From: Linepithema humile
Lineage: Eukaryota; Arthropoda; Insecta; Hymenoptera; Formicidae
DNA length: 64,000 nt
Direction of reading: 5' to 3'
Assembly: GCF_040581485.1 (NCBI RefSeq)
Contig: NC_090132.1
Coordinates: 11,667,001-11,731,000 of the forward strand
The notes below the pieces were generated by a model, which saw only the letters and a list, made by a program, of their open reading frames with translations, had not been told where the DNA came from and searched no databases. A program made the translations under genes and the position numbers. Positions 43,324 to 53,918 of the stretch are shown in pieces (the first letter of the stretch is position 1; each line of letters opens with the position of its first letter).

Positions 43324-44199
43324 TATACCGAGTGTTTCAGATCACCCGTCCCACCCTTTTAAAACGTAGGGATGTGCTTGTACAAAAAAAATGGCTCAGA
43401 CAAAATTTGCATGATTTCGAGGGATCTATCTGATGGTGACCTTGACTTTGACCTCGCAGTTGATTTTCAAGGTCATTTGAAGGTCAGAGTAATTTTTTAA
43501 AATGAAAACCCCTATTTTTGATTCCAAAATCTAATAGCTGGTGTCAAGAGCTTTTCAAAACACTATAATAAAGTTATTTTTTATTAAGTATTTTTCGAGT
43601 TATGAGGCTTGTAAATTACAGTATTTTGACATAAAATACAAAATATCTTGTAAAACATTCAATTTTTGGGAATCTTACCTTAATACTTTTATGCATAAAA
43701 TAATGAGACGAATCAATTGGTATAAAGAAAACACATTGGTTTTAAAAAAAAGTATGCAGTTGCAAATTACATATTTTTTTTTAAAACAATTATGTGTTTT
43801 CTTTATACCAATTGATTCGTCTCATTATTTTATGCATAAAAGTATTAAGGTAAAATTCCCAAAAATTGAATGTTTTACAAGATATTTTGTATTTTATGTC
43901 AAAATACTGTAATTTACAAGCCTCATAACTCGAAAAGTACTTAATGAAAAATCACTTCATTATAGTGTTTTGAAAAGCTCTTGACACCAGCTATTAGATT
44001 TTGGAATCAAAAATAGGGATTTTCATTTAAAAAAATTACTCTGACCTTCAAATGACCTTGAAAATCAACTGCGAGGTCCAAGTCAAGGTCACCCTTAGTT
44101 GGCCCTCTTTTAATCCTACAACGTTTGTTAAAGTCATTTTTTGCTATCACCCTTATCTTCGGAGTAATTTGCGTGGATGTTTTATAATGGGACACCCTG
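43324..44199. mobile_element. Foldback element with ~340-bp palindromic arms (family F, copy 1)
   Basis: 43425-43760 and 44095-43770 are inverted copies around a short centre near 43765. The right terminus reads ATGGGACACCCTG before TATA, as in copy 2 (46734). The left terminus is different (CCGAGTGTTTCAGATC) and may be truncated. Near each outer border are TGACCTTGAC, TTTGACCTC and TCAAGGTCA words. The 65-codon frame in each arm is a product of the palindrome. Confidence 0.75.
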
Positions 44200-44611
44200 T
44201 ATATTTAAAGTCCCTCAACACGTAGCCACCTAGCGATTCAATGTAGAACAATGACGGAAAAATCACAAAAATTTGTTGCCGTGAAATCACCTTATATTCT
44301 TACATTGTGAGTGTGTACAACGTACAGTGATAAAAGCGAAATTGACTATCGCTTTCCTGTTGTCAGTATTAATATTTGGAAAATAAATTTGCTAATACAT
44401 ATTAAGATAAATATTGTTTAATTAAGATTTTGTTGAAAATATTATAAAGAAAAAAATATTATGATACACAAAACGCAAGCTGTCAAAAATTACATTTTTT
44501 TGACATTTCTTTTTATCTTACAGATATTTGTACAGAATATTGTGATATGTTATTCATTATTTGTACAGAATATTGTGATATATTACTCATTTATGGTAAA
44601 ATAAAGAAAAA

Positions 44612-44800
44612 GTGCTACGTAATGTAGAAGAAAATCCTACAATGAGTATTCGTGAAATTAGTCGTCAAGTTGGAATGTCAAAAACAATGGTTCATAAAAT
44701 ATTAAAAGAAAATGAAATGCATGCGTTTCATTACTCAAAGGTACAACATTTATTACCTCAAAATTATGCGCAGAGTCTTTACATATTCAATATTATTTAA
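44612..44800 (+). pseudogene. Helix-turn-helix fragment of a mariner/IS630 transposase (element Y)
   Basis: LRNVEENPTMSIREISRQVG then MSKTMVHKILKENEMHAFHY: a Tc1/mariner-type HTH followed by the VHKIL-ENxxHxF phrase also seen at 4640 (VHRVLQENGLHPF). The reading ends after about 60 codons in AT-rich sequence; no catalytic part. Confidence 0.6.
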
Positions 44801-45004
44801 TTATTTTTAACTGTTAATTAAATAAAATATTGTGAAACTATTTCAATTATTTAATAATTTTATTGTACAAATATCTATAAGATAAAAAGAAATGTCAAAG
44901 AAATGTAATTTTTGACAGCTTGCATTTTGTGTATCATAATATTTTTTTCTTTATAATATTTTCAACAAAATCTTAATTGCGTAAACAATATTTATTTTAA
45001 TATG

Positions 45005-46260
45005 TGTTACGTTCTGATCAGACTTTACGATTCTTTTCTTTTCATTAAATACCAGACCTAGTAAACGCGGGACCAACAAAAACTCTTAAGGAATATTATA
45101 ACGCCAGAACTGTTTTTCTCATGAGACACCAGGAGCTCGAATCTTCTCACAGAAAAAAATAGCAAGGGGCATGGATATTTCAAAATACCTTGGCCGCTCA
45201 GCGTGCCTATCGTCGCCAGAAAAACCGTAAAAGTCAAAACTTTGCGGTAGCTGGAGTCCTTAACCGACTCTAGACGGTTAGAGTAAAAGATAAAAAGAAA
45301 AACTGGCACCAGTTAGTCATATTCTTGGATTCCACCTACGGGAACCCTAGCTAATAGATAGGGTTTTACCGAGTAACGATCGGGGAATGACCGCAGTCGC
45401 ATGCCGAGAAGGCACGACACCTGATACGGCGCACGTGTTCAGTAGGTCTGGGAAAAAGAGATGCATTAGTCGCACTCTCCACACGACACCAAGGGCACGC
45501 GACAGTCGTAAACTGTCAAATTTATTAGATTAGTGACTCAAGGGTTTGCGAACTTATATACCGATTCTTAACCATCCAATCCGAAACCTGGGAATCGGGG
45601 GCAAGCACCTCTATAGACCACCCATCATTCCATTGTATGGTCTAAAGACTACGCCCATCCAGATCTTAAGACACTGAGATGCACCCCACCTATACTAATT
45701 AACACCAACCGGGTTACGCCACCTCAAAAACCTACCTCCATCATATATGGACCCAAAATGACGCTATTCCTTATTCGTTAGGGCCCCTTTCTTCCTATCT
45801 CATTTCAAGTAACCTAATCATCTAAACCCAATCCTATTAGCTAAAAATGACGCCATCCTCCCCCACATTAAAAATCTTCTCGCAAGACTAATTCCTATTT
45901 GATCCCCGCTCCAAAAACCTAAGATTTTCCAAAGAGATCTATCCCAAAGAAAGGGTATAAAAACCCGTGTTCTGGTGGCTCCGGACACAATTACACACAG
46001 TTTTTCAAGCAGTTTTGCGCAGTTATTTCGTTTAGCTCAGTTTCTTGAAACAGTTTTTCGAGTAATTCGGGGGCGCGAATCAAAAAGTAAAACTAGTTGA
46101 TACTTTGTCGCGACCAAGTGGTGCATCTCAAGTAGAGGGTCCATCACCCTGATGACACCATCCCGCAGCAAGGTGCCCACACGTTTACAAAAGGGTCCGA
46201 CGCCTATACAACACTTTCCCTCAACGGGACGCCTGCTCAGAACCACCGAACATATTCAAC
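45005..46260 (+). mobile_element. LTR piece, inverted 1.26-kb relative of the solo LTR at 2605
   Basis: Starts TGTTACGTTCTGATCAGAC and is the reverse complement of about 4395-3140, including the TATA region (TATAAAAACCCGTGTTCTGG at 45957) and TCCGGACACAATTACACACAG. It breaks off at 46260 where a foldback half begins. The missing third corresponds to the GT-rich end at 2605-3140. Confidence 0.82.
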
Positions 46261-46261
46261 A

Positions 46262-46734
46262 CATAGTTGCTTTCAAGAATAAATATGTAATTTGCAACAT
46301 GCAACTGCATACTTTTTTTAAAACCAATGTGTTTTCTTTATACCAATTGATTCGTCTCATTATTTTATGCATAAAAGTATTAAGGTAAGATTCCCAAAAA
46401 TTGAATGTTTTACAAGATATTTTGTATTTTATGTCAAAATACTGTAATTTACAAGCCTCATAACTCGAAAAGTACTTAATGAAAAATAACTTTATTATAG
46501 TGTTTTGAAAAGCTCTTGACACCAGTTATTAGATTTTGGAATCAAAAATAGGGGTTTCCATTTTAAAAAATAACTCTGACCTTCAAATGACCTTGAAAAT
46601 CAACTGCGAGGTCAAAGTCAAGGTCACCCTCAGTTGGCCCCCTTTTAATCCTACAACGTTTGTTAAGGTCATTTTTTGCTATCACCCTTATCTTCGGAGT
46701 AATTTGCGTGGATGTTTTATAATGGGACACCCTG
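46262..46734. mobile_element. Half copy of foldback family F (copy 2)
   Basis: Contains the centre and right arm only, closely matching 43770-44199, and ends GACACCCTG at 46734 before TATA. The absent left arm suggests that it was lost together with the end of the LTR at 46260. Confidence 0.75.
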
Positions 46735-46784
46735 TATATTGTAGATTTTTAGTATTGGCAATGAATTTTAGAACATAGCCATTA

Positions 46785-47530
46785 TGTTACGTCCACATTA
46801 TCTTACAATTTGTTTTATTCACATGTACTTAAGTTGTAAGTTATTCGGTTTTGAACCGAGAATCGAAAGGAGAGGGAACGGTAGGGCACCGGATAAGTAA
46901 CTTGTTCGAAATATTCTAAGTCCACACAGTCTTTATTCGCGACAACAATATACAAATTATTGAATGTTAACTCTTCGAGAGTTCGCGGAGATCTCTTTCG
47001 GAGCAATCTTTCTCGCACGAGCTCAGCTCGTATTACAGGGTTGCCAAATCTTGGGTCCTTATACTTAGTGTCTAACCAACAGGTGGCAAGAGCAGGACTT
47101 ATCTTTTATTGAAATTCTTACAGTTCGACCATTCTGCACTAACGTTCGTCTCGAACGTTTAAATTTTAATACAATTAATATTTAATGCTAATCGGTAGAT
47201 TTAAAGCCAGTCTTTGGTTCTAATACAATTATTTATTTTAATACTAGTATGTTATTTAAATGTAAGTCTTAATCTAAACACATGTATTATTTAAACGCAA
47301 TGTTATTCGCCGCAAGAAAATTTTCTAAACGCAATATGCATCGCAAGTAATTTTATTTTAACGCAATAGTATTCAACGCAAGTAATTTATTTTAAAGTAA
47401 TAGTATTTAACGCAGTAGTATTTAAAGTAATAATATTTAACGCAAGTAATTTATTTTAAAGTAATAGTATTTAACGCAGTAGTATTTAAAGTAATAATAT
47501 TTAACGCAAGTAATTTATTTTAAAGTCAGT
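46785..47530 (-). mobile_element. LTR region 3' of the gypsy pol
   Basis: Begins TGTTACGTCCACATTATC on the plus strand and lies downstream of the minus-strand pol. It includes GC-rich blocks and AT-rich minisatellite units. The opposite border, near a purine tract in sense (AAAGGAAAGAG at about 47545-47535), is only estimated. The first ten bases equal those of the LTR at 2605, but the rest differs. Confidence 0.5.
47377..47530. repeat. 64-bp tandem repeat, about 2.4 copies
   Basis: CGCAAGTAATTTATTTTAAA starts at 47377, 47441 and 47505. Each unit also contains TAGTATTTAACGCAGTAG. Confidence 0.88.
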
Positions 47531-47555
47531 TGAATTCTCTTTCCTTTGATCAATT

Positions 47556-48809
47556 TTACAAAGTATTGTTTAGTGGTTTGTCCCACGGTTTCATTTTATC
47601 AGGCGAGAGTATAGAATTATATGGCCGTTGTGTGATATTGAAGCCCGGTATGTACGTGACAACGTACCGGTTTTTGTTTAATATTTTCTTAATCACATAC
47701 GGGCCTTTGTAATTCGACTTCAGTTTATTATTCGTTCCGACTTTTTGGTGAAGGTCCCTGATCATAACATATTGGTCTTCTGCGTAGGCCGTTGGTTTTC
47801 TATGTTGACGATCGTAATATAGTTTATTATATTTCCTAAGTCGTTCGTTCGTCCTGACCGCTACCTCGCGAGTATTATCTTGTTGTTGATCAAAAGAAAG
47901 AGATTCGTTAGCTTGTTTTTCTAACTCGATTCTGAGTTGTTTGTCTACGTGACCTCGCTGGTCGAAACCGAAGAGGATCTTCGAGGGCGAGCACCTGAGA
48001 GCCGTATGAAAAGTATTATTAATTACGTACTGCACCGTTTGCAGTTTCTCTTTCCACTCGTCTGGCGATTCTACTAATTTTGCCAGAGAACTTTTAATGA
48101 ACCTATTCACGCGCTCAACTTTTCCGTTTGCCCAGGGGGAGGCTACAGCGACTTTGCGCAGTTTAAGTTTTCTTTCCGCGAGGAAATTAAAAAATTCGGC
48201 CGAAGTAAACGCCGATCCGCGGTCGGTTACCACTTCTCCTGGCATCCCGAAAAAGTTAAATAGCGTTGTTAGATGAGCGCAAACTTTTTTTGCGCTGGTA
48301 GATTTTACGGGGAAAAGAGACGTAAATCGCGTAAACGCGTCGATAGTAATTAGAACATGCTTGTAGTCATCGGCCGTCGTTTGTAACGGACCGAAATGAT
48401 CTACATGTAAAATGGTAAAAGGCTCATTAGGTGCTTCCTCGATTTGAAGCTCGCCCTCGAATCGGTGCGTTGACGCATCCGCACTCAGGCAAACTATGCA
48501 ATTGTTTATATAATCGCGCACGCGCTTGCGCAGGGCAGGAAACCAATACGTTTGTTGGATTCCTTTGACGGTTTTTTCATAACCGCAGTGCGCCAATTCA
48601 TCGTGATATGTTTTTAGGATGGCGTTCACCATAGATTCCGGGACGGCGAAACGATCGCGATCGTCCCCCTTTCGATACACTAATCCTTCGATCAATTTAA
48701 ATTTTTTGTTATCCCAATATTCTAGATCTAACGCGATCTGTTTTAGCGTAGGATCTTGCAACTGCTGGAATTCTAAGATTCGTTCTAACGGTAGTGTTGA
48801 TACGTACAT
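47556..48809 (-). CDS. Gypsy-type pol, integrase part
   Basis: An open frame of 417 codons. The zinc-binding HHCC domain is visible (YHDELAHCGYEKTVKGIQQT and NNCIVCLS). The catalytic triad is DHFGPLQ (Asp), TDRGSAFTS (Asp) and ANGKVERVNRFIKSS (Glu), D,D35E. The C-terminal part has DQYVMIRDLHQKVG and NYKGPYVIKKILNKNRYVV, the usual GPF/Y-like module of Ty3/gypsy integrases. The ATG at the start lies within pol: the upstream RNase H is in another frame across a shift near 48840. The integrase itself is undamaged. Confidence 0.9.
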   Translation of the reverse strand: MYVSTLPLERILEFQQLQDPTLKQIALDLEYWDNKKFKLIEGLVYRKGDDRDRFAVPESMVNAILKTYHDELAHCGYEKTVKGIQQTYWFPALRKRVRDYINNCIVCLSADASTHRFEGELQIEEAPNEPFTILHVDHFGPLQTTADDYKHVLITIDAFTRFTSLFPVKSTSAKKVCAHLTTLFNFFGMPGEVVTDRGSAFTSAEFFNFLAERKLKLRKVAVASPWANGKVERVNRFIKSSLAKLVESPDEWKEKLQTVQYVINNTFHTALRCSPSKILFGFDQRGHVDKQLRIELEKQANESLSFDQQQDNTREVAVRTNERLRKYNKLYYDRQHRKPTAYAEDQYVMIRDLHQKVGTNNKLKSNYKGPYVIKKILNKNRYVVTYIPGFNITQRPYNSILSPDKMKPWDKPLNNTL

Positions 48810-48816
48810 CGTCTGC

Positions 48817-50250
48817 CTACTTAATGCATCGACAGCATGCCATACCGCTGCCCGGTCGATGAGTTATTTTAAACGAGTAGTTTTGCAAAGCGAGCATCCA
48901 GCGAGCGATTTGCGGGTTCAAATTAGCCTTGCTAATTGCGTATACGAGCGCGTTACAATCGATAACTATGGTGAACGTTAATCCGTACAGATAAATGTGG
49001 AAACGCTCCACCGCTCGAACTATTGCTAACATCTCGAGTTCAAAACTATGATAGCGTGATTCGGCCTGATTTGTAGTTTGGCTGTAATACGCTATTGGTG
49101 ACCATTGGCCCTCCTCTTGTTTTTGCAAGAGGATCGCTCCTAAGCAGTGTTCCGATTAGGGACCGGTTGTATGCGCATGTGCGGCAATACGGTGTCAGTA
49201 CAGTGTCTCATACAAGTTAAACAAGGTACCGTTACCCCCCTACATTTAAAATATTTCAAAATTTTTTGAAATTGATTGAAATTTTCTACTTTTTGGTTTT
49301 TTAGCTGCTGGCTCCATAGATTCCATGCTTGTAAATAAATAAATCTTACCTTATTTGTAGTCACCTAACCTCTTCATGTCAAAACGTCTTGCCATACGGT
49401 CAACACACAACATATAACGGCACTGGATCTCCATTACCGCACATGCGCAGAGTTGCACATGCGCATACAACCGGTCCCTAATCGGAACACTGCTCCTAAG
49501 CCGTATGCACTTGCGTCTGTGTGTAGTTGCGTTTCTTTGGCGGGATTATATATTGCGAGGACCGGAGACGAAGTCAAAAATCGTTTAAGCGCGTTGTACG
49601 CTTGCCGGCATTCCGGACTGAAAACAAATTTGGAATCCTTTTTAAGTAAATTATAGAGAGGCTTGGCTATTAGCGAATAACCTTTGATAAACCGCCGGAA
49701 ATAATTTGTTAAGCCGAGAAATCGTTGCAATTCGAGGACGGTTTTCGGTTGCGGAAATTTAGAGATTGATTCGGTGTGTCTATCCGAAATAGTTATCGAA
49801 TTGCGCGCAATTATATACCCAAGATATTCTATTTTTCTTTTAAGGAACTGACATTTTTTAATGTTTAATTCAAAATCGTATTTTTTCAGTTCTATCAGTG
49901 TTTGTTTAAGAACTTGCAAATTCGAGTCTACCGTATCGCTAGCGATGAGTATGTCATCGATATAAATTAATTTGTCTGTTCTAATCAACGGTTGTAAAAT
50001 CTGTACGATTCTTTTTTGAAACTCCGCCGGTGAGTCGGCAAAGCCAAACGGTAGCTTCGTATACTCGAATTGCCCGTCGGGCGTGGCGAACGAAAAATAC
50101 TTTGTGTCCGACGGATGCACTGATATTTGATGAAAGCCGTCTTTCATATCTAACAGTGTAAATATCGCCTTATCACCGAGCCGCGAGATGCAGTCTTCGA
50201 TGACCGGAAAGGGGTATTTCTGTTTCGCGATCCGTGCATTTGTAACGGTG
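48817..50250 (-). pseudogene. Gypsy-type pol, reverse transcriptase and RNase H, interrupted
   Basis: RT blocks in order: KQKYPFPVIEDCISRLGDK, FTLLDMKDGFHQISVHP (first catalytic Asp), LPFGFADSPAEFQKRI and LIYIDDILIAS (YIDD box). A connection region (FLGLTNYFRRFIKGYS) and the RNase H start LHTDASAYGLGA follow, broken there by a hAT MITE (49145-49492). RNase H resumes at 49128 with RYHSFELEMLAIVRAVERF. The frame shifts near 48840. The RT N-terminus and all of gag and protease are lost where an LTR begins at 50241. It would copy the element RNA and degrade it in the particle. Confidence 0.88.
49145..49492. mobile_element. hAT-type MITE, 348 bp, with 8-bp target duplication
   Basis: Ends CAGTGTTCCGATTAGGGACC and mirror match for 38 bp. 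CTCCTAAG is duplicated at 49137-49144 and 49493-49500. Taking out the element and one duplication restores the RNase H frame. No coding capacity. Confidence 0.95.
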
Positions 50251-51218
50251 CAGCCCGCAAGCTGCATCGTTACGGCTACGGACCGACCATCGTCTGTAGC
50301 CCACCAAGGGCGCATCGAGCGTCGATAAACTTCTTGTCATAACAACGGCGGTCAATCGCCGAAAACCCCCCACATCCGACTGTTCCGAAAATCCGTTTTG
50401 TGGGGGGCTCGCCGCCGAAACCGCCGATGCTTGCCGATCCGAAGTCAGTCGGCCGCCAGCCGGGTATAAAAGAGGCCCGGCTGTACACCTAATCACCAGA
50501 TCCTGTTCGCTGCTAGACAGCGAACAATCCTGCTGCGAGCGTTCTCGTAGTCCGCCGAGCGTACTCGGCTTCTATGCCTTTTTCCAGGTACACGAGCGTC
50601 CTCGATACCGTTTCTATCTCCGATGCGAGCGTTCTCGTATACCCATAGAGATATAAGACTAGAGGGAGCGAGTCGTATGCTAGCACGTAAGAGGCCGCGA
50701 TATAGCGATAGAAAGAGAACGCTGCATAAGGGCCCCTCTGTGTCTTTGTCTATACGCGCATGCGCTTTTGTGCTGCTCATTGTCTATAACGCATTTAGGT
50801 TCTAACCTTTTGAACAGTTTGAAAAGATAACCTTAAAAAAAAATTCTCAAAATTACAAACTTATTACAGCAATCTACTACATATGCGCACGCTCCGCACG
50901 CATATATTCCATGATCTGCACATGCGCACATAAACAAAGACAGAGGGGCCCTTATGCGGCGTTCTCTTTCTATCGCTATATCGCTCTTTCAGCTCGTTCG
51001 CTCCCTCTAGTCTTATATCTCTATGCGTATACCCGTCGAGCGTACTCGGCTCCTCCAGGCACCGATCTTCGTATACAGGGCATTCCCTTGTACTTAGTCA
51101 GATCGCCGCTCTAAATCCGCCCTCGTACGAGCGTTCTCGTACGTCCGCCGAACATATTCGGCCTCAAAGCCTCTAGTGCGAGCGTTCTCGTACTCCCGTC
51201 GAGCGTACTTGACGCCCT
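50241..51218 (+). mobile_element. LTR-like unit with hairpin 5' end and GAGCG repeats
   Basis: Starts TGTAACGGTGCAG and its first 33 bp fold on themselves (arms 50242-50253 and 50262-50273 with one mismatch). TATA box TATAAAAG at 50465. From 50533 on, two related words alternate, GAGCGTTCTCGTA and GAGCGTACTCGGC, seven to eight times in all. The right border is masked by a foldback insertion and the Harbinger element at 51219. Confidence 0.5.
50642..51037. repeat. Foldback with ~105-bp arms inside the LTR-like unit
   Basis: 50642-50755 pairs with 51037-50930, sharing AGAGATATAAGACTAGAGGG, CGATATAGCGATAGAAAGAG and AAGGGCCCCTCTG. Centre AT-rich. Either a MITE or an inverted duplication of the LTR's own sequence, since both arms run into GAGCG words. 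Confidence 0.7.
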
Positions 51219-51809
51219 GGGGCCCTATTCTTGAATCTATACGCAACTTTACGTATACGCACGTTGCAAGCGGCGAAAAAGCGTATACGCTATTCATGTT
51301 ATATTCTTGAGTACTGTTTTGTAATATTCGCAGTTGGAAACGTATACGTTTTTCATGGTGCTGAAATACGTTTGGCAACATTGTAAAATATATATTAGCT
51401 TTCTACAAACATTGGACAAAAAGTGTACTGCGAAGGTTAATGTTACATGTTACATACAGTGATTGAAAAGGTAATTGATTATATTTAATTAGTTTTCTTC
51501 TATCTAATTGATAGAACTGAAAAATGTGTTTCTCTGGTATTTAAAAAATATGTAATTTTTTTATCCTGACAATATTTTTTGTCTTAATAATGTTATTTGT
51601 AAAGATTTAGGTTAGAAAGTTGTAAAGAAGTTTATTATTAAATACATTTATTACTAAACAATATATTTTTCTATAATTATAAAAAAACCTTTTTTATAAA
51701 AGTAGATGTTTTTTATATGTATTGTATAATTCTTGAAAACAATTATTTGATGTATGTATTCACAAAATGTTCTGTGTAATGTTCTTATAGCTGAATAATA
51801 TTTTTATAG

Positions 51810-53145
51810 ATGGATAGCTTACAGAGGAAAAAGAGAAGCGGAAACATTACAAATGAACAAAGAAGTTTATTAATTGAATATATGAAGAAGCATCCACAGC
51901 TAATGAAAGGAAAATTCTCGTCATCTTTCACATGAAAAGATTCTATACAATTGTGGAACAACATAGCACAAATTTTAAATGCAGTTAATGGGACAAAAAA
52001 AGATTGGAAAGGTTGGCGAAAAGTAAGAATAATGCTATATAAATGAAGCAAAATTTTAGATAATTATTATTTAAAAGAAAAAGATTTAAAATCATCTTTT
52101 AACATTTAATATTTGCTGCAAAGTAATGTTATTGTTTTCTTTTTGTAATAATATAAATTATTTGCAAATATAATTACAATTTTGCATTTTACATGTTTGG
52201 CAAAGTAATTTCAATTTCGAATTTAATGACAATTAATACAAAATTTTTCAGTGTTGGCATGATTTTCAATCACGTAGTAAGAAGAAACATTCAATTATAA
52301 AACAGTCCATGGGAAAAACAGGTGGTGGCACAATGAATACTGAATCATTAACAACACAAGAAGAAGTTTTGGATATAATGTGTTCAACTAGCATTGATGG
52401 ACATCCCGAAATAGAAGAGTCTACTGTAAATATATTGCAGCTTCCAGAGGTAATACTTTTAATATTATTAATATTTACTAGCACATATCAAAATAGATAC
52501 CGAATCGATGTGGTTAATGTTACATCTTCATAATATAATACAAATTTAAAAATTGTATACGTGTTAATTTTATGATATGAGCAATGTATAATTTTTAATA
52601 AGTAAAATGTTGATTTGCAGGAACAAATAATGGAAGTTGAATATTTAGATGAAGATGAAGAAAATATATCACAGATTTATGATATTGATACAAATAGTAA
52701 TGAATGCAATATTGTAACATCACAAAAAAGAAAAAGTAATATGGATAAAGAATGCAATAATTTGCAAAAAGTAGTAAGTGGAAAAGAAAATATTGATAAA
52801 ACATCAAAGAATTATAAGATTATAAGAGATAATCAACAATGTACCACCAAATTTGATAAATCCATTGAAAAAAGTGGACTTTTACAAAATAATGCTAATT
52901 TTTCTACACAAAATGAACAAAATAACAATGAAGAACAAACACCATTTAACGAAAAGAAAGGAAGAAATACGAGAAGCAAACAATTGCAAAATACTATTGA
53001 AATATCAACACATCTAAATAATATTTATGATAAAACATACGATTTAAAGAAAAATTATTATGAAAGTAAAATAAAATATCTAAAAAGGTTTGTGGAAGCT
53101 ACTGAAAAAGTGACCAATATTTTTGAACAATATTTTCATCATTAA
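51810..53145 (+). pseudogene. SANT/Myb-like partner protein of Harbinger, three exons, one TGA
   Basis: Exons 51810-52022, 52252-52449 and 52621-53145 join in phase at GT..AG sites. The start reads MDSLQRKKRSGNITNEQRSL; a tri-helical zeste/Myb-like domain follows (LIEYMKKHPQLMKGKF, WNNIAQILNAVNG, DWKGWRK then CWHDFQSRSKKKHS). A TGA at 51933-51935 interrupts it. The middle is acidic; the end is coiled-coil-like (NNIYDKTYDLKKNYYESKIK). In Harbinger the partner carries the transposase into the nucleus and to the DNA ends. With one nonsense codon only, it may be a very recent loss or a sequencing error. Confidence 0.78.
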
Positions 53146-53918
53146 ATTAATTTATACATAACACTTACACGAGGACAAAGATGCGAGTTATAATTTTATT
53201 CAGAGTTAATTTCATAAAATTGTTATTTCTAAAACATAACCGATATAACAAATAATTAATTATTTTTATTTTGTTCGTACGACTTAAATATCTTTTATTT
53301 AATGTTTTATTTGAAACATTAACACATACTTTTTTTTCAAATGTAGCTACGTAAAAAAGCATTTTTTTTTTTCATAACTATGCAGAAGCAAAGTTTACAT
53401 AATGAACTTAATATTAATTTAATTAAATATGTATTAATAAAATGTTATTAATATGTAATTTAACAATTTGTTAGTTAAAAATGTGATAGACTGTGATGTA
53501 GCGCTAAAATCCGTTTGCGTTATTTTGGTTTTAAGCAAGACTTAAACACACACACACACACACACACACGCGCACGAGGCACGCACGCACGCACGCACGC
53601 ACACGCACACGCACACGCACACACATACGCGCACACACAAAATAAGTATTTTTTTACGTATCAAATATTAATATAAAAATGTTTTGTTTTTGTTATAATG
53701 TTGAGATGCGAGAATATTATGTTATTTAAAATAATATATAAATAGTCCAAACATTTATTGTTATATGTATGTCATGTTACAAAAATAAATGTTTAGAAAT
53801 AAATAATCGTTTATTTTTATCATATTTCTTACTTTATATAATTAAAATAAAATTTATAATACTGATGTGAGTGTATTGAATATATTAAGTATATTAAGTA
53901 TATTAATTTTATTATGAT
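53146..53918. other. Spacer between the convergent Harbinger genes, with CA/CG-rich microsatellite
   Basis: (CA)n then ACGC repeats at about 53543-53640. AATAAA signals occur toward each gene end. No gene. Confidence 0.7.

Larger units (their letters stand above)
42416..44309. mobile_element. Element X2, inverted relative of X1, with two nested insertions
   Basis: Ends CACGGTGTAAGAATATAAGG (42416) and CCTTATATTCTTACATTGTG (44309); flanks GGTGTGTA and AGTGTGTA form an 8-bp duplication with one mismatch. 42430-42850 matches the inverse of X1 26530-26930, and 44200-44300 the inverse of 26380-26480. Both nested elements sit in the TA-rich tract that in X1 is the (TA)n run. Confidence 0.75.
42251..45003 (+). 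mobile_element. Mariner/IS630-type remnant Y, opened by element X2
   Basis: Left end CAGGGTGTCCCGTAAAGACC follows a TA. The element resumes after X2 at about 44318 and includes a helix-turn-helix coding fragment. Arms of about 135 bp at 44400-44535 and 45003-44868 are inverted copies (AAGCTGTCAAAAATTACAT; ATGATACACAAAACGCAAG). No matching right-hand CAGGGTGTC end was found, so the right side is truncated at the LTR at 45005. Confidence 0.6.

Noticed and set aside
41805..46260. A complete LTR retrotransposon between the two TGTTACG ends
   Set aside because: The two pieces are different parts of the LTR in opposite orientation, and the interior consists of DNA transposons with no gag or pol.
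36237..50250. One gypsy element from gag-protease (36.2 kb) to pol (47.5-50.3 kb)
   Set aside because: Both are on the minus strand, but gag-protease would lie downstream of pol, in the wrong order, and 10 kb of other elements separate them.
50173..51381. Short frames such as ENARTRG-containing ones in the LTR-like unit
   Set aside because: They arise from the GAGCGTTCTCGTA repeats read in frame; no domain or start signal.
53543..53640. CRISPR-like or protein-binding array
   Set aside because: Simple CA/ACGC microsatellite without spacers.
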